DNA of 64,000 bases from Euglena gracilis (Eukaryota; Euglenida; Euglenophyceae; Euglenales), in NCBI GenBank assembly GCA_039621445.1, contig CP154956.1, forward strand, positions 71,112,914 through 71,176,913, given 5' to 3'. Both the position numbers and the translations under genes were made by a program. Shown one piece after another: positions 1 through 10,199 of the stretch. The notes under the pieces are model-generated. The model was not told the origin of the DNA, ran no database searches, and saw only the letters and a list, made by a program, of their open reading frames with translations. Within the stretch, counting starts at the first letter, position 1, and each line of letters begins with the position of its first letter.

Positions 1-214
1 ACCACTCGGCGCCCAGTTTCGCGCACAAAACCAATGAATTTCAGTCAGAAGAACTCATGGAGCCGGTCGGTTTATATGGGTGGTCAATGAATGGGTAGTT
101 GCGCGCTATGAGCTCAGCACTATTAAAAACCTGTCCCTGACCATCCCGCCCCGCTGGGGGTAAGGTGGTAGGGGTGGGTGCCGTCCCCCCCTCCCCCTAG
201 ATGTTGGGAGTGGT

Positions 215-325
215 GTCCGGACCTCCAACCCCCCCTCCTTGACAGGTGCCAAAAGTAGCAGAAAATGTTCCTCTGGCGCTGTGCGCCTAAAAATGAGCAA
301 AAAAAAAACCTTTTCCTCACTTTTG
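215..325 (-). repeat. Dispersed repeat, copy 1 (partner at 25383-25500)
   Basis: The reverse complement matches 25383-25500: GTGAGG...GCTCATTTT, CGCAGYGCC, a GAGGAA-like stretch, then ACCTGYCAAGGAGGGGG and GGTCCGGA. The two copies are in opposite orientation. Confidence 0.5.
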
Positions 326-857
326 GACATGTTGCCCATTTTTTGCTATCTCGGTGTTTTCACCAAAAAAAATGGCTGAGAAGACCCCCAAAAATGAGCT
401 TTTTTGGATGGATTTTTTTTTTAAAAAAATGGGGGAATTTGGACTGATTTCGACCCGATTTCCGGCCCTTTGCCCGTCCATGAAATCAGGAATTTTTCGA
501 CTCCCCCCACTCAGTTTCGGGGTAGATGGCGGGGTCCGATCCCCCCCAAGCCATCCATCCATGGGGGGGGGGGGTGCGCCCCAGTGGCCCCCATCTTCTG
601 CTGACCGAGGGTGTTTGAAGACAAATTTTCTGATGTGAGTGGGGGGTTCGGTCTCGTAATGTCTTTGTGCTTCGCCCTCGGTGTACTTTCCTCCGTTGTC
701 GCTTTTCCTTGAGGGTGTACGAGACATCTCGGGCTCCATGGCTCAAATACAGCTTTTCTGGGTCCGGGAGGCAAAAAAAATGGGTTGGGAAATACTTTTT
801 TATTTCATTTCGAATTTTTTTGGCCGAAAACGGCTACGTCAAACAGTGTAAATAGTG

Positions 858-1215
858 TACAAAATGGGCCGAATTGGTCAAAAAAAAACGGTCGTATCTT
901 GGTCTAAGCGCGGAGTTGCGGGGAAATAAAACGCCCAGTAAGTGTATATTTCCAGGGGATTTTATGGAGGTCTTTGGACGTTTCCTTTGATTTTGAAAAC
1001 GTTGAATTTTTCACTTCGCACCCGCTAAGTCGGACGGTGGGAAAGTGTACAAAACGGCCATCTTGGCCGAAAACGGCCGTATCTCAGGCTAGGCGGGGAG
1101 GTGCGTGGAAATTTAAATACTAGCAGACGTGGCCTTCCAAGGGCTTTAAAATAGGTGTCGAGACATTTCCTTTGATTTGGCTTTTGAGAATTTTAAAAAT
1201 TGACATCTTTTTTGC
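858..1215. repeat. Diverged tandem duplication
   Basis: Segments at about 858-1030 and 1045-1215 align: GTGTACAAAA, then AACGGYCGTATCT, then a GG-rich stretch, then GACRTTTCCTTTGATTT and AATTTT. A third partial copy of the GGCGGGGAGTTG part lies near 1310. No coding potential is evident. Confidence 0.5.
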
Positions 1216-1647
1216 TGAAGTGGCGGAGTTCAAAGGAGGTGGGTTTAAAAGGGGGGCAGTCCGATCCTACCCAGTTTAAAGCCCCAGCGCGGGAATAACT
1301 CGGGCCAGGCGGGGAGTTGTGGGTCAAACCCTGATGTTTCAGAAATTAGAAATCCAGTCGCTCGCAACTGAGAAAAAATTTGGGGAATGGGGCCGAGATC
1401 ATGGTGATAATCCGTCGGTTCTCCTGGTGGCCCCTGCGGAGGGGGAGGGAGGGTTTTCCCTCAAGGGTAAGCTTCGCTCTTACCCCGAAGGGAAAAGACC
1501 TCAGCGACCCCCCTTACCACCTACCACAATACCGAACGGTTTCCCATCCATCCCTGGCCCCCCCACAGTGGAAAAGACAGCACTATGGTCGCCACGTCGG
1601 AGACACTGCGGCCAACTCTGGCGAGGTGGCAACATCTGACTACCACG

Positions 1648-1905
1648 TGTGAGTCATTGGTCCTGGAAATTGTAATTATTGACAGTGGAACTACCTCGTT
1701 CAAAAAAGAGAATCCTAATTTCAGTTCATTGCATCTATTTCTGTGTACCTGGCAACAAACGTGCACTGTTTACCTGGGCTTACCTGTATAAACTTTGGAC
1801 TTATCTGGAAGGGCAGTCTAATTGGAAATTTTGCCTGCAGCTCGTCAAGCCAAGAAAAAAAGCAAGTTTGAAACTGCTGGAAGCACGCAAAGGGTACCGG
1901 GGGCA
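1648..1905 (+). repeat. Dispersed repeat A, copy 1
   Basis: Aligns over about 255 bp with 3326-3585. Shared blocks include GAGTCATTGGTCCTGG, GGCAACAAACGTGCACTG, TTTACCTGGGCTTACCTG and TTTGGACTTATCTGG. By eye identity is about 75-80%. Neither copy carries a consistent open frame. Confidence 0.75.
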
Positions 1906-3325
1906 ACCACCTAAACAGTCCACTTTTGTTGCCAGGGGAACAAAAAGACACTCTTAATGTGTCCCCTGTACCCAAGCGTGTTCAAGCCAACATAGATTGC
2001 AATGTGAGATTGAAGATGCTGAATGACATCTATCTGAGATTGAAGCTTCCACCAGATGTGAGTGCTGATATTCGTGTTTTTTAGGAAGAGGAGATGGAAG
2101 GAAGTCATGTTTTTCCTGCAGAAGTATGCCAAAGGTTTGAATATGTTGTTTTCATCATCTTGGTCGAAGACAAGCCACAGTCAAGCTTTTGTCCAGCTGG
2201 GTGGTCCAGAGGTCACATATGATATTTTTATCCGCCGGAGGCTCGACGATTTGAAGGAGATGGGTCCAGAAGGTTTTAAGCAGTTCTGATGGGACCGGTG
2301 GTCAAATTAGGGAGGAGTTTTACCACTGCTGAGTTGGATGACAAGGACAGACGGACAAGTTGTTCAAGGAGGAGATGGCGAGCAAGACATCTGAAGCTTA
2401 ATTTTGGTGATTCTGGGCGTGGAGCCTCTGCTGCGAAGGACTGCAAACCTGGAAATGTCAGAGAGTGTGCCTCTGATGGGGATGGCCCATCTGACATGTG
2501 ATTCTGTAAGTTGGACAGGGAGCCTCTTCTGGTAGGATGCAACATTCATACTTGTTTTCTGGTGTTGTTTGTGCGCCCCCACTGGGGTGGCCCGCCAGCA
2601 ATGGGATGTGACCAGTGTGCCCCTCAAGGTTAGTGGCCCAGTCCTCCTTTTTGACATTGGCCTTGGGGTTTGGTTGATGTGAGCACCCTGTCCTGGGGTG
2701 GCCCAGCCCCCCCTCGATCTGGCTGCCACCAGTGGGCCCCTCCTGTGTTGGATGGCCCAGTGACGTGAACATCGCTTGAAGCTGGGTTTTAATTCGTACC
2801 GACATCACTGTGTGCCTCTTGGACTGATTGCCCGTCATTGCTGTGTGCTGTGCTTGGCTTGCTGAATTTCAAAGGCCTGCGTTCGCTTAACGGTGACGAA
2901 CCTTTGGGTTTTCGGTTCGCCTTGGTGAAGGACCGTGGACATTGGGGTCGTGATGATCGACGATTGTTTGAATTGTAATTGTGGATCGTCTGAAATTTCG
3001 CTGTACGGCAGTCCTGGCACCGGGGCTTTGCCAGGACCCGTTCCTGAAAATTAAGTCGACATAAAATTGCAGGTAAACCGCCGCCAAATAACACGCCCCA
3101 CCAGTGTGTTAATTGGGCACCCGAGCTTGGGCCCAGGGGGTGTGTGTTATTTGGGGGGGTATTTTTACAAGGAAAACCAAAGGAAAACAGGGGTGGGGGG
3201 TTTTTTTGGGTGCCCGAAATCGGCCCCAGAGGGGGTGGTGTTATTTTTTCGGGGGGGGGCGTTATTTAGGGGTGAGTTATTTTGGAGGGGGTTTTGTTTT
3301 ATTCCGAGGAGGGGAGTTTGAGTCA

Positions 3326-3585
3326 TTGGTCCTGGCAAATGTTATTGCCGACAGTGGCACTCCATGTTTCAAAAAAAGAGAAAACTAACTTCAGGTCATT
3401 CCACCTATTTCTGTGTAGCTGGCAACAAACGTGCACTGTTTACCTGGGCTTACCTGGATGTCTTTGGACTTATCTGGTAGTGCAATCTGATTGGGAGGTT
3501 TGCCAGCAGCTGATCAATTTAAGACAAGTTGCAAGTTGGAAACTAATTTGCGTGCTGGAAGCATGCAAAGGGGGCATCAGGTGTA
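3326..3585 (+). repeat. Dispersed repeat A, copy 2
   Basis: Second copy of the 1648-1905 repeat, same orientation, about 1.4 kb downstream. It begins at the same GAGTCATTGG boundary, which suggests a defined element end. Confidence 0.75.
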
Positions 3586-3845
3586 AAACACACACGACAC
3601 AGGAAGGGTGAGGAATGGACCAAGAGGGCGAATCACAAGAAGATGGTGAGGTGACGTCCTGATTTTCTTGCCGGCTGTTCTGTTCTGATGTGATTGTGTG
3701 TGCGAGGGGGGTGCTTTTTGCTGCGCCTTTGTTGCTGGTGTTGGAAATGATGAAGCATCCTCCGACCACTTGGCGAAGCTGAATCGTCGTAGCCCAGCCC
3801 CCCGAATCTCACATGGTCGCTTGGTGGGGGGCTGTATAACAGGCG

Positions 3846-3965
3846 TATGCTTCTGACAACTTCCGATGAGGAGTTAGGACGGAAGAAGATCCTATTAGGT
3901 TTTCATTATGGGTGCCCCTTCTCTCTCCACAGGTGGTATTCCTTTTCTTTGTTTGTCTCCTTTTC
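3846..3965 (+). repeat. Dispersed repeat B, copy 1 (partner 22318-22430)
   Basis: Shares TTCCGATGAGGA, GATCCTATTAGG and GGTGGTATTC in the same order with 22318-22430. Confidence 0.6.
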
Positions 3966-4683
3966 TCCGGGGCGGGATTGGATATCCAGTCCGTCCTCCC
4001 TGCATTGCTCTGTGGTTTGCTTCTTGGGAAGTTGGAAAAGGGGGCAGCGGAGGGCCCCTGTACCGTTATTACACGGTCGCAGCGTCCGCTCCCGGCTTCT
4101 AGTCAACGTCTAAGCAGACGAGCAGGCTCCAGAAGGCTCTGTACGGTATTACCCGTTACAGCTCCTCTGATGCCAGCACAACTGCCTAGTTTTGTGGGTT
4201 TTTGTTGTTTTTTCAATCAGAAAGATGATCATCACGGGCCCCAACCATCATTGACTGGTCAGGGGCCCCCTCTTTCCACATGGACCCAACCCCAAGTGCC
4301 TTGGGCAAACCCAAACTGGGTGGATGGGTTTGCTTGGCAAGGAAACCTGCCAGTCCAATTTTCCCCAGTGGGCTATAATATACTATACCCATAAGCCCGC
4401 AGAATAGGTGAAACCATTTCAGACAGTTCTGAGAGGGACTTTGAATTTCTGATGATGTTCTCTGGAAAGCACGTGAGGTCTCAAAAATGGGCATACTTGC
4501 AGACATTTTAATTGGAGACAAAAGAGGGGAAGACCTCAATGAACCAAACCCTGGAAGTAACAAAGCTGCTGTGTATGCATTTCGTGCAGTTTTGAGGCTG
4601 TGAACAGTTCTAGGGCTGTTGCTTGGGGCGTAGGATCGAATTCTCTTTCTCTCCAGTCGGGCCTTTCTTTTTGCCCCCGTGGG

Positions 4684-4750
4684 GGTACCCGCCGGGACTC
4701 GAACCGGGATCTTTGGGACCACAACCGAGTACCAGATCCACTCGGGTACC
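4684..4750 (-). tRNA. tRNA-His(GTG)-like sequence, probably pseudogene or SINE head
   Basis: The minus strand has complementary acceptor strands GGTACCC / GGGTACC, a GTGG...GTACTC D-arm like that of eukaryotic tRNA-His, an anticodon-loop-like TTGTGGT, and a T-arm GGTTCGAGTCC. The T-stem has a mismatch and the anticodon stem pairs poorly. At 67 nt it is short. I read it as a decayed tRNA or tRNA-derived repeat rather than a working gene. Confidence 0.45.
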
Positions 4751-4847
4751 GGTGGCGATAATAAGGCGTGCCGCCTGCAGGGCCTTCTCCGGTCTCGACC
4801 CTGGGCTATCGTCCGATTACCGCCAGGTGGTCCGCCCGCGTTCGCTT

Positions 4848-4961
4848 GTGGTAGTTGGCCGGCCTCGAACCGGCCACAGAACAGCACGATCAAGGATGGC
4901 CTCGGCCATCTTGTGGACTGTACAGTCCTGAGGGGCAACCCTTTGAGCTACAATTGGCCCC
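4848..4961 (-). tRNA. tRNA-Tyr-like sequence with possible intron, probably pseudogene
   Basis: The minus strand reads TAGCTCA..GGGTT (A-box-like), CAGGACTGTACA (tRNA-Tyr-like anticodon arm, anticodon GTA), about 20 extra bases, ATCCT, and a strong T-arm GGCCGGTTCGAGGCCGGCC with 6 bp of perfect pairing. Extra bases after the anticodon fit the intron normally present in eukaryotic tRNA-Tyr genes. The acceptor strands do not pair, so it is probably not functional. It lies about 100 bp upstream of the His-like copy. Confidence 0.4.
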
Positions 4962-5070
4962 TAATGTCCTGAAGGCTAAGTCGTATCTTTTGACATTTCC
5001 AAGATGTTTTATCTCAGTGACGACACTGAAAATCGGAACTTCCTGGGATTGTAATATTTGCCTGACACAA

Positions 5071-6679
5071 TCAAGCAGCCCTAATTCCACCTTTGCTGCC
5101 TGGCTGCCTGATAGACATTAATTGGCGCCACCATGATGTCGAAGTCCAGTGGGGTATGATGAACAGACAAGTTAGGTGTGGGTGTAACATTTTTTTAAAC
5201 CCACTGGGGAATGATGCTCCAGGGAGGGTTGCATATACTCGGGCGAGGCCCTGAAATCTGCCTTCAAGGCATCCACCAGCAATGTCCTTTGGTGGGGGTA
5301 TGCACAAACGAACTTGGGGTATTTGTTGTTGCTGAGTGTTCAAAGCATGTCCACCTCTGGGGTTATGTCTTTTCTGAAAAATTGAAGAATGTGATGCAAG
5401 ATGTTCAGTTTTAGGGTTTAAACCCCTGGGTCCTTTTGCTCCCTGGTCAAGGAGTCTGCCAATTGCTCCAGGGTTGGAACCCAAACCACCTACCTGCAAA
5501 CTGATCCGCTTTTCCTGACAATGATACTGCAGGGGATTTAAGATGGAGTTTAGGTATGGCTTTTTGTCTCCCCATTTTGTTAAATAACTTACAGGCACCT
5601 GGCTGTCCACAATAATTTGTTTTGGTTTGGCCAAAGCTGAAGCAAAATAGTTTGTTTTGGTTTGGCCAAAGCTTTTACAGTCTCCACTGCAGCTTGCAAA
5701 TCTTTTTGATTGATATGAAGGAAATGCAGGAACCTCGAAAAATCCTGCACCCTTTGGCCTGAACCTTTGTCCAGACCCCCCCCCATTGCCAGGGGCTGCT
5801 GTCTGAGAAGAGTTCCCGAGAGGCCTGGGATTGGAATTCCCTGCCAACACCTGGCTGTAAAAATGCTTTTACTTCCACAATTTGATCCTTGACTCCCTGG
5901 GGAATGGTTAAGGTGGGATGGTCCCAACCCTGCTTTGTGTGCACATCCACCATTCTGCAACGTTGATCTGTCAAAATTCTGAGAAATGGTGTTGAGACCA
6001 AATAGCTTCTGACTTGTCCCACAGTAGAACTGATTGTTCTGCAGCGCAATTTTTTGTGGTGTTAGCACGTCGCCTAGCTCCTTTCTTAAAGATATTTCGT
6101 TTTTCCTGAGGAATTTCCAATTTGCCTGTTTTCAAATTGATCCACTGGTCCAAATGATTTATTTCCTGTGTGGGTTCCAGACAGGATTTGGGGAGATTTA
6201 ATCTGAAAACTGCCAGTAAAGGGTCTTTTTTCATTTCTGCCAATTGTTGGGCTTGCTGGGGCTAACAGCAAAATGTCGTCCAGGTAGATGAAAACTACCT
6301 TACCTTTCTCCATTTTCCTTCCCAGACTCTCATGAGGGTCATGAATTTCTGTGGTAGGCTGCTTATACCAACGCATGCAGCTTGAAATTGCCAAGTTTCC
6401 TCCCCCACTTGCATGCAAACATGTTTTTCCAGGCTGCTGCGCAGCTTTAAGTGAAATAAGCATTTTCAGATCCAATTTTCCACAGAACCAACGTTTTCTT
6501 AAGGGAAGATTGTTTCCCATTTGTTCCAGTCTGAACTTCTTGGCAGTGAAATGGAGATTTAAATGTCGATAATCTGAAGTTAGTCTTTCCTTTGTCTTTC
6601 CCCCTTTTTTTGGAAATGCTGAAATAAGGGACAATGTTTTGCCTCCTCTGGTGGGATTTGCATGGTTGCCCCTGCACAT
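5071..6679 (-). pseudogene. Decayed reverse transcriptase / RNase H of a DIRS-like retroelement
   Basis: Minus-strand fragments in several frames show, in order: an RT D.R.LN block (TSDYRHLN), GKLDLKM, the catalytic YLDD box (VVFIYLDDILLLA), the LEPTQ segment before a GKLEIPQEK loop, an RNase H-like DSSPWQWGGVW, a HINQKDLQA block and a VDALKADF-like tail. The EPTQ...PQ.K connection, and RNase H directly after RT with no integrase, resemble the DIRS/Ngaro order. No tyrosine recombinase was recognised. Repeated frame changes and in-frame stops mean no intact protein can be made. A gag-like frame lies upstream on the same strand. Confidence 0.72.
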
Positions 6680-6819
6680 TCGTATTCTCTCAGAATTTTC
6701 TGGGCAGTCATTATTTCTCAGGGCTGCTCAAAGACAGGCTTTCCACCTGTTTTGGAATGATGGGGGAGGGTCTGTGTCTGCAGTGGGGAAGTACATAAAT
6801 GGTTGGGGGTGTGGGCTGA

Positions 6820-7791
6820 TTACATTATAGGGGCCCCTGTTGCAGCAAATCTTGGGCCTCCCCCCCAAGTGCTGATGTGGTGATCTTGAATGCAGTTGCG
6901 TCCACTGGCCTTGAGATCTTGAATGATACACTGACCTCCATTGGCCTCTTTAATTTGAATACAACGGCCTCCACTGGCCTTCTGTCTTTGAAGAGGTGGC
7001 TGCTTGCTGCATTGATTGGTAGCTCCTGAGGGTTTTATGCTTGAGCGAGCTGTGGGGTAAGTTGGACATACCTTTCCCCAGTGGCAGTTTTGCAGCTTGA
7101 GCATCTGGCTTCCATAGTTTTGAAGGTGGGCCCCATGCCCTTTTGGATGATGCCTGCCATAGCCTTGTTGAAAAGGGCTTACATGTCCTTGATGCAGTCC
7201 ATTTTTCCTTGGAATATTCCCCCTGGGTGGGGGTGGATGTGAAAAGGGGTGGGTAGTCTGCCAGACCTGACTCCCCATTTCCTTCCATCTGGGCTGTGGG
7301 CTGCTGGTGTCTTTTTCTCCTCGACTTTCTAGCCACCACTGTCCAGGGTCCATGGCCGTCGTTGAACTCTTGGAATTGAAATTTGTCTGGGAAACTGGGT
7401 GGTGGGAGGGTTTCGACGGCCACGGACTGGCAATCTGCTCCTGCCCCGTCATGGTCTCCAGCGCCTGCTGCCCCATCCACTCTTCTCCACTCTGGTTTCT
7501 TCCTTGAAATTCCTTCTGATGCATCTTTCTTGCTTTGTTCCATATCGTTTTCTTCGGCGCCAGCTGGTGCCCATTCTTCTCCAGCTGCCTTCGCTGGGGT
7601 TCTTTTTTTTTTGCTCCGCTTTGGAGCCGGACACCAGGTATGCTGCATATTTTATGGAGTTCAAATTTTTTTTCCTCGGGTTTCCTTTCTCGTCTGAGAC
7701 CATTCGGGCTCCGCACTGCGAGATGGTGAGGTCCTGCTTTCCTTGCCGGCAACAAAAAGCACCCCAACCACACAGCACCGCCGGTGAGCAA
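6820..7791 (-). CDS. Gag-like ORF upstream of the decayed RT
   Basis: An open frame of 323 codons, with an overlapping second frame (6950-7648) that reads GHGPWTVVARKSRRKRHQQP. The PWTVV..+s+r+r motif and the Lys/Arg/Gln/Pro-rich composition are typical of retroelement first ORFs, and the position upstream of RT fits. A frameshift between the two frames near 7.6 kb is likely. The C-terminal part contains imperfect short repeats (KASGGRCIQ, EANGGQCII, KASGRNCIQ). I cannot tell whether it is still translated. Confidence 0.45.
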   Translation of the reverse strand: MLTGGAVWLGCFLLPARKAGPHHLAVRSPNGLRRERKPEEKKFELHKICSIPGVRLQSGAKKKEPQRRQLEKNGHQLAPKKTIWNKARKMHQKEFQGRNQSGEEWMGQQALETMTGQEQIASPWPSKPSHHPVSQTNFNSKSSTTAMDPGQWWLESRGEKDTSSPQPRWKEMGSQVWQTTHPFSHPPPPRGNIPRKNGLHQGHVSPFQQGYGRHHPKGHGAHLQNYGSQMLKLQNCHWGKVCPTYPTARSSIKPSGATNQCSKQPPLQRQKASGGRCIQIKEANGGQCIIQDLKASGRNCIQDHHISTWGGGPRFAATGAPIM

Positions 7792-8115
7792 GGCCTGGCC
7801 TCTTTCTTCTTCAACGTCGGTGTCCCCCTCCTCCCTTGTCGGTTTTTCTCGAGGGAGTACGAACCACCTCGGTCTTGCCGGGTTTTCCAGCAGAACGTGG
7901 CGCCCACCTTTAACCCTTACTTGGTGTTAGCTCTTCGGTCTGGGTTCCGAGGGAGTGCGCGGGCGAGGTAGCGGCGCGGAAAAAAAAAACAATAAATCAA
8001 CACCGCCCAGCGAGCAAGGCATGGCCACACAAGGTCTTTGCGTAATGCCCTTTGCATCCCTTCCTCCTTGGCGGTTTTCCTCGAGGAAGTACGACTCAGT
8101 CGACTTTTCCTCGGC
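7790..8115. repeat. Repeated leader-like segment upstream of the retroelement
   Basis: Two related segments (about 7785-7890 and 8008-8110) share GCAAGG..TGGCC near one end and a core CTCGAGGRAGTACGA near the other. A third diverged copy of the core occurs at 690-725. Position upstream of the gag-like frame suggests element-terminal sequence, but no complete terminal repeat pair could be delimited. Confidence 0.35.
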
Positions 8116-8495
8116 TCGGCCGTGGAGGGGGGTGAGTGCCATCGAGTTCAGGTGTCGACTTTTCATGCCCGGTTTGAAACCACCGTTGGGCTTGGCATTC
8201 CAGATTTTGTCCAACCCCAAAAAGGCATCGTTCGTAAAGGCATCATCACCAAATCTGAAGCACTTTTATCAGTAATCTTTGTTTAATAGTTATCTTTGCT
8301 CCGAGTGGGACCATCAGGACAAATTTTGCTTACGTGTTTTCTGAAATGAAATTCACCAAAAAGAACCACCCCAGGTTCATTATTTGTGAATCACACAACA
8401 CAATTGCAGGCTAGGTTTTGTGATTTGTGCAGTCTATCTTGCAAACTGGCTGTCATGTACAAATGCGAATCGCTATGTCCACGCAATATTGCGGT

Positions 8496-8696
8496 CAGGC
8501 ATTTGCTTAAGGACCCCCGGGGGGGGGGGGTACTGGCTAGCCAATCGGCTAGACACTGGAAAAAGTGGACTAGCTAGACCCCCCAAGGGGGGGTCCGGGG
8601 GTCCCCCGGACTGGAAAAATGAGGTTTTTAACAGGTTTTTGGCTGATTTTGTTCCAAAAAGTCCCGAAAAAAAAAAAAAAAAAAAAAAAAAATAAA

Positions 8697-8747
<51 letters not shown>

Positions 8748-8803
8748 AAAAAAAAAAAAACAAAAATATAAAAAAAAAATAAAAAACTAAAAATAAAAAA
8801 ATA

Positions 8804-8851
<48 letters not shown>

Positions 8852-9017
8852 AAAAGAAAAAAAAAAAAGAAAAAAAACAAAAAAAAAGAAAAAAAAAAAA
8901 AAAAAACAAAAAAAAAAAAACAGCTAGCCCTGCTAGAAAACCCACTAGCAAAATTTGGACTCGCTGCAGTCCAACCCCCCCCCGGGGGGGTACTGCAATC
9001 CCTTAAGCAAATGCCTG
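8496..9017. mobile_element. hAT-like non-autonomous element with poly-A interior
   Basis: Perfect 17 bp terminal inverted repeats CAGGCATTTGCTTAAGG are flanked by an exact 8 bp duplication ATTGCGGT (8488-8495 and 9018-9025). A CAGG start and 8 bp duplication are the hAT superfamily signature. Inside the ends lie G/C runs and CTAGC-containing segments, and the central 270 bp (8667-8931) is almost pure A. There is no coding capacity. Confidence 0.85.
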
Positions 9018-9359
9018 ATTGCGGTCAATCATGCAATATTTCGTTGCGAAGGGCACCTGGCACCGCCTCCATCAGCACTGTTCCCTTTGGCTGCAAAGGG
9101 TTCCAGGGACGGCAAGAGCTCGGGGGGGGGGGGGAGGCAGGTTAGATTTTGACCAAAAATTAAATATGAGGCAACATCCAGAACCTCCAAAAAAAATTTA
9201 GATATATTATTTACAAAGAAACAGGAAAAACTGATATTTCAAAAAATATTTTGCACCAAATCCAACTGGGACATGGAAAAAATATATACGTACAAAAATG
9301 CATGCATGCAAAAATACATACATTCATACACACACACATGTATGCATGCACACACACAT

Positions 9360-10195
9360 ACATACGTACGTACATACATGCATACATACATACATACATA
9401 CATACATACATACATACATACATACATACATACATACATACATACATACATACATACATACATACATACATACATACATACATACATACACACACACACA
9501 TACATAAATACATACATACATACATACATACATACATACATACATACATACATACATACATACATACATACATACATACATACATACATACATACATACA
9601 TACATACATACATACATACATACATACATACATACATACATACATGCATACATACATCCATGTATGCATACATACATACAGACATACATACATACATACA
9701 TACATACATACATACATACATACATACATACATACATACATACATACATACATACATACATACATACATACATACATACATACATACATACACACATACA
9801 TACATACATACATACATACATACATACATACATACATACATACATACATACATACATACATACATACATACATACATACATACATACATACATACATACA
9901 TACATACATACATACATACATACATACACACATACAGACATACATACACATACATACATACATACATACATACATACATACATACATACATACATACATA
10001 CATACATACATACATACATACATACATACATACATACATACATACATACATACATACATACATACATACATACATACATACATACATACATACATACATA
10101 CATACATACATACATACATACATACATACATACAGACAGACATACATACATACATACATACATACATACATACATTAACATGCATACCTACATAC
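9360..10195. repeat. (CATA)n microsatellite, about 830 bp
   Basis: Nearly pure CATA tetranucleotide array with a few CACA, CAGA and CATG variants. All long open frames here are simple Ile-His-Thr-Tyr or Met-Tyr-Val-Cys translations and are not genes. Confidence 0.95.
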
Positions 10196-10199
10196 ATTA

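Larger units (their letters stand above)
1..1640. other. Non-coding, low-complexity rich
   Basis: Holds C/G and A runs, the repeat copy at 215-325 and the tandem duplication at 858-1215. No exon-like GC-rich segment or recognised frame. Confidence 0.6.
1906..4680. other. Non-coding apart from repeats A and B
   Basis: Contains repeat A copy 2 and repeat B copy 1. The frames are short and show no recognised domain. A GGGG-rich stretch lies at 3130-3320. Confidence 0.55.

Noticed and set aside
4213-4938. 241-codon minus-strand frame
   Set aside because: It runs across the tRNA-like sequences and has no recognisable domain, so it is probably chance openness in GC-rich DNA.
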